From NCBI RefSeq assembly GCF_000787835.1, contig NZ_BBPP01000042.1, positions 1 through 64,000 on the forward strand: DNA of 64,000 nucleotides, written 5' to 3'. The stretch comes from Streptacidiphilus melanogenes. Its GTDB lineage: Bacteria; Actinomycetota; Actinomycetes; Streptomycetales; Streptomycetaceae. The translations under genes and the position numbers were made by a program. The notes beneath the pieces are model-generated. The model was given only the letters and a program-made list of their open reading frames with translations, was not told the origin of the DNA and ran no database searches. Of this stretch, positions 10,059 through 18,635 are shown piece by piece; positions within the stretch are counted from its first letter, which is position 1; each line of letters starts with the position of its first letter.

Positions 10059-11705
10059 TTACCGGCCGCGCAGCTCGCGGTAGCGGACGGCCAGACCCGC
10101 GGTCGAGGAGTCGAGCGCGTCCAGGCCGGTGCCCTCGACGAGCGACGGCTCGATCCGCTTGGCCAGCACCTTGCCGAGCTCGACGCCCCACTGGTCGAAG
10201 GAGTCGATGTTCCAGATCGCACCCTGGACGAACACCTTGTGTTCGTACAGGGCCACCAGCTGGCCGAGCACGGACGGGGTCAGCTCGCCCGCCAGGATGG
10301 TCGTGGTCGGGTGGTTGCCCTTGAAGGTCTTGTGCGGCACCAGCTCCTCGGCGACACCCTCGGCGCGCACCTCGTCCGGCATCTTGCCGAAGGCCAGCGC
10401 CTGGCCCTGGGCGAAGAGGTTCGCCATCAGCAGGTCGTGCTGCGCGACCAGGCCGGGCGCGAGGTCGGCGACCGGACGGGCGAAGCCGATCAGGTCCGCC
10501 GGGATCACCTTCGTACCCTGGTGCAGCAGCTGGTAGTACGCGTGCTGGCCGTTGGTGCCCGGCGTGCCCCACACGACCGGGCCGGTCTGCCACTCCACCG
10601 GCTCGCCGTCGCGCTGCACGGACTTGCCGTTGGACTCCATGTCCAGCTGCTGCAGGTAGGCGGTGAACTTCGACAGGTAGTGCGAGTACGGCAGCACGGC
10701 GTGTGCCTGCGCGTCGAAGAACGCGCCGTACCAGACGCCCAGCAGACCGAGCAGCAGCGGCACGTTCTGCTCCGGCGGCGCGGTGCGGAAGTGCTCGTCG
10801 ACCAGGCGGAAGCCGGCCAGCATCTCCTCGAACGCCTCCGGACCGATGGCGATCATCAGCGAGAGCCCGATCGCGGAGTCGTAGGAGTAGCGACCGCCGA
10901 CCCAGTCCCAGAACTCGAACATGTTGGCCGTGTCGATGCCGAACTTCGCCACCTCGGAGCCGTTCGTCGACAGCGCGACGAAGTGCTTGGCCACCGCCTC
11001 CTGACCGGCGCCGAGCTGCTCCAGCAGCCAGGTGCGGGCGCTGGTGGCGTTGGTGACGGTCTCGATGGTGGTGAAGGTCTTCGAGGCGACGATGAACAGC
11101 GTCTCCTCGGCGTCCAGGTCGCGCACCGCCTCGTGCAGGTCCGCGCCGTCCACGTTGGAGACGAAACGCACCGTCAGGTCGCGGTCGGTGAAGCTGCGGA
11201 GCACCTCGTAGGCCATCGCCGGGCCCAGGTCCGAGCCGCCGATGCCGATGTTGACGACGTTGCGGATCCGCTTGCCGGTGTGACCGGTCCACTCCCCCGA
11301 CCGGATCCGGCGGGCGAAGGCCGCCATCTTGTCGAGCACGGCGTGCACCTCGGGCACGACGTTGACGCCGTCCACCTCGATCACCGCACCCCGGGGCGCG
11401 CGCAGCGCGGTGTGCAGCACGGCGCGGTTCTCGGTGATGTTGATCTTCTCACCGCGGAACATGGCGTCGCGGAGCGCCGCCACCCCACGGACCTCGGCGA
11501 GCTTGCGGAGCAGCGTCAGCGTCTCTTCGGTGACCAGGTGCTTGGAGTAGTCGACGTACAGGTCGCCCACCTGGAGGGTGGACGACTCGCCGCGCTTGGG
11601 GTCCTCGGCGAAGAGCGAACGCAGGTGCGTCTCCCCGAAGTCCGCGCGGTGCGCGGCGAGCGCCGCCCACTCGGGCAGCTGGTCCAGACGGGGTCCTTGG
11701 GTCAT
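10059..11705 (-). CDS. pgi: Glucose-6-phosphate isomerase
   Basis: A 548-residue Pgi, the normal length for bacterial enzymes of this type. It interconverts glucose-6-phosphate and fructose-6-phosphate in glycolysis. Visible signatures are [10 protein letters not shown] and SKTFTTIET for the phosphate pocket, DWVGGRYS (signature 2 type), [20 protein letters not shown] with the catalytic Glu-Gly-His region, and FKGNHPTTT near the C-terminus. I chose ATG 11705 because GGAAGGA lies 7 nt upstream; TTG 11723 falls inside that site. It is monocistronic, convergent with the SDR gene. Confidence 0.96.
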   Translation of the reverse strand: MTQGPRLDQLPEWAALAAHRADFGETHLRSLFAEDPKRGESSTLQVGDLYVDYSKHLVTEETLTLLRKLAEVRGVAALRDAMFRGEKINITENRAVLHTALRAPRGAVIEVDGVNVVPEVHAVLDKMAAFARRIRSGEWTGHTGKRIRNVVNIGIGGSDLGPAMAYEVLRSFTDRDLTVRFVSNVDGADLHEAVRDLDAEETLFIVASKTFTTIETVTNATSARTWLLEQLGAGQEAVAKHFVALSTNGSEVAKFGIDTANMFEFWDWVGGRYSYDSAIGLSLMIAIGPEAFEEMLAGFRLVDEHFRTAPPEQNVPLLLGLLGVWYGAFFDAQAHAVLPYSHYLSKFTAYLQQLDMESNGKSVQRDGEPVEWQTGPVVWGTPGTNGQHAYYQLLHQGTKVIPADLIGFARPVADLAPGLVAQHDLLMANLFAQGQALAFGKMPDEVRAEGVAEELVPHKTFKGNHPTTTILAGELTPSVLGQLVALYEHKVFVQGAIWNIDSFDQWGVELGKVLAKRIEPSLVEGTGLDALDSSTAGLAVRYRELRGR

Positions 11706-11867
11706 CACGCGTCCTTCCAACACCGGCCCGCCCTCACGGGCCCTTTCGTCAGGGACGAGCCTATGCCCTTCGAGGAAACGGAAGGTTGCGGGACATCAGG
11801 ACCACGAAGAAGTCGCCCTGTTCAGGGGCACCGGACGTCGTGCTCCCCCCGGGGGCGGCGAGACCGT

Positions 11868-12100
11868 ACCGACCTGCGGCTCCGCCGCGCGAGCGCGACC
11901 CGGCCCGGCCACACTCCCCCAGGGGCGCGAGACCGTACCGACCTGCGGCTCCGCCACCCGAGCGCGACCCAGCCCGGCCACACTCCCCCCAGGGCGCGAG
12001 GGGAACTGCGCGACAAGCCACCCACCCGCCTGGCACGCCGAACGAGCAGGGCCGTCCGCGCTGGGCGGTTCCTCGCGCAGCTCCTCGCGCCCCTGGGGGT
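11868..12100. repeat. Dispersed intergenic repeat locus A
   Basis: The 400-bp gap between pgi and the histidine kinase has no gene. It holds two tandem ~75-bp units, each with CGAGACCGTACCGACCTGCG and CGGCTCCGCC and ending near CAGGGGCGCGAG. After these comes GGGAACTGCGCGACAAGCC (12001-12019) and then an inverted partner (12050-12100, reading GGGGCGCGAGGAGCTGCGCG on the other strand). The centre carries GGCCCTGCTCG. The same words recur at 24.1, 31.1 and 39.3 kb. It resembles the non-coding REP-like repeats common between Streptomyces genes. The repeat can fold into a large hairpin. Confidence 0.65.
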
Positions 12101-12105
12101 GTCGC

Positions 12106-13350
12106 TCAGCGCGCCGCGGCGGTGAGGGGGAGGCTGAGGCGGATCTTGAAGCCGCCGTCCGCGGTGGGGCCGGCGGCGAGGGTGCCGCCGAGGAGTGCGG
12201 CGCGCTCGCGCAGGCCGACGATGCCGTGGCCGCCGCCGGGCAGCTGAAGCTGGGCGTCGTGGGGGCTCGGCGCCGCCGCCGGCGGCGCGGCGTTGGTGAC
12301 GGCGACGCGCAGCGAGTCGTCCCGCAGTTCCACCCTGACGGTGGTCGGCGCGCCCGGCGCGTGCTTGCGCGCGTTGGTGAGCGCCTCCTGCACCGTGCGG
12401 TACGCCGCGCGCTCGATCGGTTCCGGCAGCAGCGGGAGGGCGTCGTCCCCGTAGCCGGCGATCTCCAGGGACGCGTCCGCCTCGGACTCCGCGACCAGGC
12501 GCGGCAGATCCGCGAGCCGGGGCTGGGGGGCCAGCTCCGTCGGGCCGGCGCCGGCCGCGCGCAGGACGAGGATCATGCTGCGGAGTTCCTCGAGCGTCGC
12601 GACGGCGAGGCCGCGCAGCGTGCCGGCGACCTCGCGGACGCCCGCGTCCTTCGCGGTGACCTGGAGCGCACCCGCCTGAACGGCTATCAGTCCGGCCTGG
12701 TGGGAGACGACGTCGTGCATCTCGCGGGCGATCCGCGCGCGCTCGCGCGCGATGACCGTCTGCGCGTGCAGCTCCCGCTCGTGGTCACGCAGCGTGGCCA
12801 GCTCGACGATGCGGGCCTGCAGCGCCTCGCGCGTCTGCATCAGCAGGGCGAGGGCCGCGGGGCCGATCGACAGCATGACGGCGTAGATGAGCCGCTGGAT
12901 GTGGTCGCTCGCGGACTCCGTCAGCTCCTTGCTGATCGGCCACGGCAGGTAGAGGCCGACGCCGACCACCGCCGCCGCGAACCACGCCTGCCAGGCGACA
13001 CGGCGCGAGCGGGCGACGGTGTACAGGGCGACCATCGAGGCGACCAGCGCCGTTCCCGCGTACAGGCCGGGCAGGGTGCCGACCAGCACCAGCCGGGGGA
13101 AGCGGCGGCGGAAGAGCAGGACGGCGCAGGAGACCATGGACGCCCAGAAGGTCCAGTCCTTCGTGCCCGGGTAGTTCAGCCCGGCGTCCAGGAACGCCGC
13201 GGCCGTCAGGATGAGGGTGACGGCGGCGTTGCGGACGCGCTGCGGCAGGCGGGCGACGCGGGTGCGCACCCAGCGGCAGAACCGGTCGGCCCGTCTGCCG
13301 AACGCCTTGCCGACCTGCCGACCGATCCCCCGTCCCGGCCAGGCCCTCAC
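12106..13350 (-). CDS. Two-component sensor histidine kinase (NarL/DesK type)
   Basis: A 414-residue membrane kinase. Four to five hydrophobic segments lie at residues about 42-170 with no large extracellular domain. The HisKA_3 dimerisation helix has phospho-acceptor His212 (ERARIAREMHDVVSHQ). The ATPase domain shows the N box QEALTNARKHA and the G box GGGHGIVGLRERAALLGG. It phosphorylates the response regulator whose stop overlaps its GTG start by 4 bp (GTGA), so the pair is coupled. The signal is unknown; the absence of an outer domain suggests membrane or cell-envelope sensing. Confidence 0.92.
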   Translation of the reverse strand: MRAWPGRGIGRQVGKAFGRRADRFCRWVRTRVARLPQRVRNAAVTLILTAAAFLDAGLNYPGTKDWTFWASMVSCAVLLFRRRFPRLVLVGTLPGLYAGTALVASMVALYTVARSRRVAWQAWFAAAVVGVGLYLPWPISKELTESASDHIQRLIYAVMLSIGPAALALLMQTREALQARIVELATLRDHERELHAQTVIARERARIAREMHDVVSHQAGLIAVQAGALQVTAKDAGVREVAGTLRGLAVATLEELRSMILVLRAAGAGPTELAPQPRLADLPRLVAESEADASLEIAGYGDDALPLLPEPIERAAYRTVQEALTNARKHAPGAPTTVRVELRDDSLRVAVTNAAPPAAAPSPHDAQLQLPGGGHGIVGLRERAALLGGTLAAGPTADGGFKIRLSLPLTAAAR

Positions 13351-14018
13351 AGCTCGCTCTCCTCCAGCAGCCCGGCCCGCTCGGCCAGCACCGCGGCCTG
13401 GATGCGGTTGGTGACGCCCAGCTTGGTCAGCACGGCGCTGACGTAGTCCTTCACCGTCGCCGCGCCGAGGTGCATGCGGGCGCCGATCTCGACGTTGGAC
13501 AGGCCGCGGCCGAGGAAGGCGAGCACCTGCCGTTCGCGCTCGGTGAGGGTGTCGACCGCCGCCGCGGCGGGGTGGCCGCCGGCCCGGCGGTTCTGGCCGA
13601 GGCGGCGCAGGACGGGCGTGGAGAGGCAGCCGGCGCCGGTGGAGACGGCGCGGACGGAGCGGGCGAGCACGTCCGGCTCGGTGTCCTTGAGCAGGAAGCC
13701 GCTGGCGCCGAGCCGCAGCGCCTGGTCGAGGTACTCGTCGGTGTCGAAGGTGGTGAGCATGGCGACGTAGGGCGCGTCGGGCAGTTCGCGGATGCGGCGC
13801 AGCAGGGTGAGCCCGTCGACATCGGGCATTCGGATGTCGAGCAGGACCACGTCGGGCCGCAGGCGCCGCACCTCGGCGACGGCCTCGACGCCGGAACAGG
13901 TGCCGACGACGTCGATGTCCGGCGCGTTGCCGAGAATCATGGCCAGACCCGACCGGATCAGCGCCTCATCGTCGACGATCATGGCTCGGATCGGACCGCT
14001 CGCTTGCGTTGGAACCAC
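13347..14018 (-). CDS. LuxR/NarL-family response regulator
   Basis: A 223-residue response regulator. The receiver domain carries the acidic pair in MIVDDEALIRSG and phospho-acceptor Asp61 (DVVLLDIRMPDVDG). The C-terminal LuxR-type helix-turn-helix is LTERERQVLAFLGRGLSNVE with ATVKDYVSAVLTKLGV. The frame is open far upstream, but GTG 14018 is preceded by AGGTAGGA at a suitable distance and gives a short lead into the receiver, so I use it. The next in-frame start is ATG 13982. It is transcribed first in the operon, ahead of its kinase. Confidence 0.92.
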   Translation of the reverse strand: MVPTQASGPIRAMIVDDEALIRSGLAMILGNAPDIDVVGTCSGVEAVAEVRRLRPDVVLLDIRMPDVDGLTLLRRIRELPDAPYVAMLTTFDTDEYLDQALRLGASGFLLKDTEPDVLARSVRAVSTGAGCLSTPVLRRLGQNRRAGGHPAAAAVDTLTERERQVLAFLGRGLSNVEIGARMHLGAATVKDYVSAVLTKLGVTNRIQAAVLAERAGLLEESEL

Positions 14019-14417
14019 GCGCCTGTTTCCTACCTGTGTGTTCCGGCATGCGCCATAGCGCACCTCGCGCGACCGTACCTCAGGGCACAACCTTATGAAA
14101 ATCGAACCCCCGATCGGAGGTCCGCCAACCGCCTCATGGGGGTGCCGACTCCGGTTCGAGTACAACCATGATGGCCGGACCGCACGGCAACGTGCCTGGT
14201 GGCGGGCACTACGGGGGGGTGCCCGTTCACCGGAGGCCGTGGCGGCCCACGCATCGGAAGCGAAATTTCCGAATTCTCCGCATTTGTGCAGGATCCAATG
14301 GATCCGCCGCCGCCGCGCGACGAGAAACCGTTCTCTCCGCTTCCCGTGGGAACCGTTCGTGATCTTCCGATCATCCTGTCCGAACGACGCGGTGAATTCG
14401 GGAAGGGGAGCGGCGGA
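14019..14417. other. Divergent intergenic region (399 bp)
   Basis: The gap lies between the response regulator and the GH18-like gene, which point away from each other, so it must hold both promoters. It is clearly less GC-rich than its neighbours, with patches such as GAAATTTCCGAATTC near 14261. I found no convincing gene and no strong long inverted repeat. Confidence 0.5.
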
Positions 14418-15428
14418 ATGCTCTGGCGGGGATGGATCGCACGGCGCGCGGCGGTGCCGCTGCTCGCGCTGGCCGTGGCGCTGCTGCCGTTCGGGTTGGT
14501 CTGGGCGGCCGGAGCCGGACCGGAGGCGGACGTCCGCTCCCAGGGCCGTGACGCGGTCTGGCTCGGACACGCGTGGGTCGACGGCCGCCACACCGACGCC
14601 GACGCCGCGTCCCTGCTGCGCAGCCTCGGCGGCGCGGGCGCCGGCCACGGCGTGCGCGACCTCTACGTCCACGTCGGCCCCACCCGCGACGACGGCACAC
14701 TCGACCCGGCGCTCGCGCCGCGCGCCGCCTGGGTGATCGCCACCTTCCACCGGCTCGCCCCCGGCGTCCGGGTGCAGGCCTGGCTCGGCGACGTCGTCGC
14801 CTCGGAGGGCCCGAGCGGCCTCGTCCTCTCCCGCGCCACGACCCGCACGAACCTGCTCGCCTCGGCGTCGTCGCTGCTGGCGCTCGGCTTCGACGGGATC
14901 AACCTCGACGTCGAACCGGTCCACTCCGGCGACAGGGGCTACCTCGCCCTGCTCGACCGACTGCACACGCTGACGCGCGCCCACGGCCGGGTGCTGTCCG
15001 TCGCCGTCCCGCAGACCGACCCGCTGCCCCCGATCCGGGTGCTCGCCGGGGCGCTGACGGGACATCCGAAGTGGTGGTCGCGCGACTATCTGGCGGCTGT
15101 CAGCCGGCGCGTCGACCAGGTCGACGTGATGGCCTACGACAGCGGCATGCCGACGCCCGCCCTGTTCTCCGGCTATCTCGCCGAGCAGACCACCCTCGCC
15201 CTCGCCGCCGTCCCGCCCTCCGTCGACGTGCTGATCGGCCTCCCGGCCTACCGCGAGAACAGTCTCGGCCACCACGCCGACGCCGAGACCGTCCCGGCCG
15301 CCCTCCACGGCATCCGCGCCGGCCTCGCCGCCTCCCCCCTCCACGGCCGCCCGTTCGGCGTCGCCCTCTACGCCGACTTCTCCGCCTCGACCGCCGACTG
15401 GACCGCCTACCGCGACGGCTGGGGCTGA
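14418..15428 (+). CDS. Secreted GH18-fold glycosidase-like protein
   Basis: A 336-residue exported protein. The N-terminus has a basic start and one hydrophobic stretch (residues about 9-33), giving a signal peptide or membrane anchor. The TIM-barrel signature DGINLDVE lies at residues 159-166. It matches the DGxxxDxE active-site strand of glycoside hydrolase family 18, with Glu166 as likely acid. Further strands are VDVMAYDSGM and VLIGLPAY. GH18 enzymes act on chitin or GlcNAc-containing glycans, but many actinomycete members of this kind have no known substrate. ATG 14418 follows GGAAGGGGAG. The next frame, after its stop, is a truncated DUF1152 gene. Confidence 0.72.
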   Translation: MLWRGWIARRAAVPLLALAVALLPFGLVWAAGAGPEADVRSQGRDAVWLGHAWVDGRHTDADAASLLRSLGGAGAGHGVRDLYVHVGPTRDDGTLDPALAPRAAWVIATFHRLAPGVRVQAWLGDVVASEGPSGLVLSRATTRTNLLASASSLLALGFDGINLDVEPVHSGDRGYLALLDRLHTLTRAHGRVLSVAVPQTDPLPPIRVLAGALTGHPKWWSRDYLAAVSRRVDQVDVMAYDSGMPTPALFSGYLAEQTTLALAAVPPSVDVLIGLPAYRENSLGHHADAETVPAALHGIRAGLAASPLHGRPFGVALYADFSASTADWTAYRDGWG

Positions 15429-15476
15429 CCGCGGAAAATCCGCCGCACCGGCTGTTCCGCTCCGGCCACTGCGCAC

Positions 15477-16073
15477 CTGGGCGGGGTCGACGCGATCGTC
15501 CTGGTCGACGGCGGGACGGACATCCTGATGCGCGGGGACGAGAACGGGCTCGGCACGCCCGAGGAGGACATGGCCAGTCTCGGCGCCGTCGCCGGGCTGG
15601 ACGAGGTCGAGCAACGGCTGGTCGTCTGCCTCGGCTTCGGCGTCGACGCCTACCACGGGGTCAACCACTCGCTGGCCCTGGAGAACCTGGCCGCCCTCGC
15701 CCGCGAGGGCGCCTACCTCGGCGCCTTCTCCGTCCCGCGCGAGAGCCGCGCCGGGGCCTGCTACCTCGACGCCGTCGCCCACGCGCAGGCCGAGACGCCG
15801 TCGCACCCCAGCATCGTCAACGGCTCGGTCGCGGCGGCCCTGCGGGGGGAGTTCGGCGACGCCCGGTTCACCGAGCGCACCCGCCGCAGCGAACTCTTCG
15901 TCAACCCGCTGATGACGCTCTACTTCGCCGTCGACGCCGTCGGCCTGGCCCGCCGCAACCTCTACCTGCCGCTGCTGGAACGCACCGTGCTGACCCGCCA
16001 GATCAGCACGGTGATCGAGGAGTTCCGCGACTCCCTCCCGGCGCTCCGCCCACCCAGGGCCTTCCCGCACTGA
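15477..16073 (+). pseudogene. DUF1152 protein, 5'-truncated remnant
   Basis: The frame encodes the C-terminal two-thirds of a DUF1152 protein. It starts in the middle of the conserved block (DAIVLVDGGTDILMRGDENG) and continues through GLGTPEEDMASLGAV, VVCLGFGVDAYHGVNHSLAL and the closing RPPRAFPH. Family members are about 310 residues. Here roughly the first 110-120 residues are absent. The first in-frame ATG (15528) falls inside the conserved core, with no ribosome-binding site. Family homology begins near 15477 and there is no start codon between it and the GH18 stop. A deletion of the 5' end best explains this. The function of the family is unknown. Confidence 0.7.
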
Positions 16074-16086
16074 GCGGGAACAGGGC

Positions 16087-16248
16087 GTGGAGTTCGTGAT
16101 CGTGACGGCCGGGTCGGCCCTGGACCACGCCCGCACCAGCCAGGCCGCATCGACCGCCTCTTCGGCCGCCGCGGCGCCTTTCGAGGACCCGAGCGGCCAC
16201 AACACGGAGATCCCGACCCGGCCGTACGCCCGGTGGCGTCCGGCCTGA
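16087..16248 (+). pseudogene. Possible C-terminal fragment of a VOC-family gene
   Basis: A 53-codon frame ends in FEDPSGHNTEIPTRPYARW. This resembles the C-terminal metal-binding strand of vicinal-oxygen-chelate (glyoxalase/bleomycin-resistance) proteins, usually DPDGHxxE(I/L)xTRPY. The upstream part does not look like a VOC domain. I read it as a gene relic beside two other broken genes. The call rests on one short motif and could be wrong. Confidence 0.3.
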
Positions 16249-16277
16249 ACCCGTCCCGCGTCCGTCCCGCGTCCGTC

Positions 16278-17009
16278 CTACAGGTGCCGCATCCAGAGGT
16301 TGGTCTCGGCGTAGACGCCCCGGTCCTGCTCGCGGTCGATCTCGACGAGGTCCAGGGCGTCGGGAACCACGTAGCGGCCGGACTGGGGGAAGGCCATGCC
16401 GGTCCACTTCTCCCAGTCCGCCACCGTTCCGGAGACGGCCATGGACCGCGGGGCGGGGGCGAGGAGGGTCGCGCCGAGGCGCTGGTGGGTGCGGATCCAG
16501 GGATCGAGGTGCAGGCCGTCCTCGCGGGTTCAGCGCGCGAAGTCGGCCATCGACGCCAGCGGGTAGCTCGCCTTGAGGGTCGGGCGTACCGGCACGATCA
16601 CGCGGTGCAGCCCGGCCTCGACGGCACGGTCGCGCAGCGCCCGGATCACCCTTCCGGCCAGCCCGCCCCGCGTCCGGTCAGGCCGCACGGTCACGGCCAT
16701 GATGCAGAGCGTGTCCGGCGCGACGGAGCCCTCGTGCTCGGTCACCGCGCGGACCAGCGCGCCGTCGTAGCCGTCCGGGAGCGTGGCCACGTCACCGTCC
16801 CAGGACAGCGGCACCGCCCGTCCGTCGGCGACCACCTCGCCGTCCTCCAGGAGCAGCAGGTCGTAGTCCGCGAAGTACGTCTCCACCTGCCGGCGGTAGG
16901 CGTTCGAAAGCGGGTCGTGCAGGACGAAGGTCGGCCAGCCGCCCCTGAGCGCCTTCCTGGCCTGCTGGTGGAGGTCGGGGCGCCGGGCGGTGGTGACGAT
17001 CTCGGTCAT
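16278..17009 (-). pseudogene. GNAT-like acetyltransferase interrupted by an in-frame TGA
   Basis: The frame starts at ATG 17009 (MTEIVTTARRPDLHQQARKA) and reads through an acetyltransferase-like domain (CIMAVTVRPDRTRGGLAGRV) to a TGA at 16530-16532. Directly after it, in the same frame, coding continues for 83 residues (TREDGLHLDPWIRTHQRLGA, then NLWMRHL) to TAG at 16278. The uninterrupted product would be 243 residues. The TGA sits in FAR-stop-TRED, where a Trp (TGG) would fit. One G-to-A change would explain it. It could be a true pseudogene, a sequencing error or a very recent mutation. The N-terminal 159 residues alone lack the conserved end. Confidence 0.75.
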
Positions 17010-17013
17010 GGCG

Positions 17014-18000
17014 TCAGTCTTCCAGGCCCGCCAGGAAGTCCAGGAGCGCCGCGTTGACCTCGGCCGGGCGCTCCTGCTGGGTCCAGTGCCCGCAGCCGGG
17101 GAGGGTGACGGTCGGCCCGAGGGTGGGGTACGTCCGCGGGAGGGCGTCGAGCACGCCGTCCATGCCGGGGAAGCCGACGACCAGGTCGCGGTCGCCGTAC
17201 ACGTACAGGCCGGGGACGCGGAGCGGCAGGCGGTCCCAGGCGGCCGAGAGCTCCCAGTTGCGGTCGAGGTTGCGGTACCAGTTCAGGCCGCCGGTGAAGC
17301 CGTTCTTCGTGTACTCCGCGGCGAAGACGGCGATGTCGTCCTCCGTCACCCAGGACGGGATCCGCTTGGTGTCGTCCAGCGACCCGAGGAAGCTCCCGTC
17401 GGGCTGGACGAGCGGCTGGGGCGGCTGTGGGTCGTTGCGGGGGTTGTCGCCGCTCGCGCCGTACAGGAAGGCGCGGAAGGTGCGCTCGGGGTCGGCGGCG
17501 AACTCGGCGTCGGCGAGACCGCGGCGGTTGAAGTAGGTCCAGTAGAAGCGGCCCTGGAAGAGCGCGTCCATGACCGCGAGCGGCGGCATGTCGCCCTGGC
17601 GCGGCAGCGGCGGCGCGACGCTGAGGCCGACGACGCCGCGGACCAGGTCGGGGCGGAGCAGTGCGGTCAGCCAGGCGACGGGTGCGCCCCAGTCGTGCCC
17701 GATCACGGCGAAGCGCGACGCCCCGAGCGCGCGGGTGAGCGCGACGACGTCGCCGACCAGGTGCGGCAGCGTGTACGCCTCGACGGACGCGGGCGCGTCG
17801 CTGCGGGCGTAGCCGCGCTGGTCGGGGGCGACGGCGCGATAGCCGGCCGCGGCCAGGGCGGGGAGCTGGTGGCGCCAGGAGTACCAGCACTCGGGGAAGC
17901 CGTGCAGCAGCACGACCAGCGGCGCATCGGGATGTCCCGCCGCCGCATAGTGCAGCGTGATGCCGTTCACCTGGACGTCGTGGTGCTCGATCGCGAACAA
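17014..18000 (-). CDS. Alpha/beta hydrolase, epoxide hydrolase type
   Basis: A 328-residue alpha/beta hydrolase. The oxyanion/HGxP motif is LLHGFPECWYSW. The nucleophile elbow is GHDWGAPVAW, with Asp as nucleophile, the pattern of soluble epoxide hydrolases. The lid region has the tyrosines expected (FYWTYF, NWYRNLDRNWE). The acid and His are in VYGDRDLV and GCGHWTQQERP. Epoxide hydrolases add water to epoxides in the cytoplasm. The start is TTG 18000, preceded by GGTAGGGGGCGGG; a GTG ten codons in is a weaker choice. The natural substrate is unknown. Confidence 0.87.
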   Translation of the reverse strand: MFAIEHHDVQVNGITLHYAAAGHPDAPLVVLLHGFPECWYSWRHQLPALAAAGYRAVAPDQRGYARSDAPASVEAYTLPHLVGDVVALTRALGASRFAVIGHDWGAPVAWLTALLRPDLVRGVVGLSVAPPLPRQGDMPPLAVMDALFQGRFYWTYFNRRGLADAEFAADPERTFRAFLYGASGDNPRNDPQPPQPLVQPDGSFLGSLDDTKRIPSWVTEDDIAVFAAEYTKNGFTGGLNWYRNLDRNWELSAAWDRLPLRVPGLYVYGDRDLVVGFPGMDGVLDALPRTYPTLGPTVTLPGCGHWTQQERPAEVNAALLDFLAGLED

Positions 18001-18028
18001 GGCCCGCCCCCTACCTGGTTACTCTGTC

Positions 18029-18071
18029 TGCTCCGTCAACCCGCCCCCACCTTAGGCGGATTGACGGAGCA
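18029..18071 (-). terminator. Strong hairpin downstream of the PemK-like gene
   Basis: The arms TGCTCCGTCAACCCGCC (18029-18045) and GGCGGATTGACGGAGCA (18055-18071) pair over 17 bp with a single mismatch and a 9-nt loop. The hairpin begins 23 bp after the stop of the leftward gene at 18094 and ends before the hydrolase start. This is the place expected of a transcription terminator. Confidence 0.7.
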
Positions 18072-18093
18072 TGAGAACAACGGAGCGGACGGA

Positions 18094-18576
18094 TCAGGCC
18101 TGCCAGCCGTACAGGTGCATCAGCCGGGCGGCGACGAGCGTGAAGCGGTCGAGGTCGAGGGAGGACGCCTCGCGGCGCATTCCGGCGGGGTGGACGCGGA
18201 AGACGCGCTCCAGGTTCACCCAGGAGTCGCGGGCCTCGCGGTCCCAGGGGCCCTGACCGAGGGCGACCCACTCGGCGACGTCGTCGCCGGTGCTGCGGTC
18301 GTGGCGCTTGCTGGTGAGCTCGACCGCCAGCAGCGTGCCGGCGTGCTCGCGGGCGACGATCAGCACCGGACGGTCCTTGCCGCGCCCGTCGCGCTCCTCG
18401 AAGGGCACCCAGGTCCAGACGATCTCGCCCGGGTCCGGGTCGCCGTCGTGCCGCGGCGCGTAGCTCATGTGCACGATGCGCAGGCCGCGCGGCTCCACCT
18501 CGATCGTGGCGGTGGAGCCGTTGCGGCCGGGATTCTCTTCGTACTCGCTGTGGTGAGTGCCACTCAGACCGATCAT
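18094..18576 (-). CDS. PemK/MazF-like SH3-barrel protein
   Basis: A 160-residue protein whose middle part (residues about 50-95) looks like the PemK/MazF fold: PGEIVWTWVPFEERDGRGKD, then RPVLIVAREHAGTLLAVELT. MazF-type toxins begin with GDIVWVDF...GHEQAGRRPVLVV and cleave RNA. Here the core is embedded in a longer chain and no antitoxin gene is adjacent. It may be a harmless or self-standing member of the fold. The C-terminal third (WVNLERVFRVHPAGMRREAS) is typical of Streptomyces homologues. It is followed by a strong hairpin. Confidence 0.6.
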   Translation of the reverse strand: MIGLSGTHHSEYEENPGRNGSTATIEVEPRGLRIVHMSYAPRHDGDPDPGEIVWTWVPFEERDGRGKDRPVLIVAREHAGTLLAVELTSKRHDRSTGDDVAEWVALGQGPWDREARDSWVNLERVFRVHPAGMRREASSLDLDRFTLVAARLMHLYGWQA

Positions 18577-18635
18577 CCGGACAGGCTATCGCCGAGCGGA
18601 ACCCCCGGTTTCGGCAGGTTCGCCGAGGATCGAGC

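Noticed and set aside
14019-16205. Extension of the response-regulator frame to 952 codons
   Set aside because: The extra part is antisense to the GH18-like gene, is low in sense, and GTG 14018 has a good ribosome-binding site.
18094-18576. A complete type II toxin-antitoxin module
   Set aside because: Only the PemK-like gene is present. The neighbours are a hydrolase and a YceI protein, with no antitoxin-like frame.
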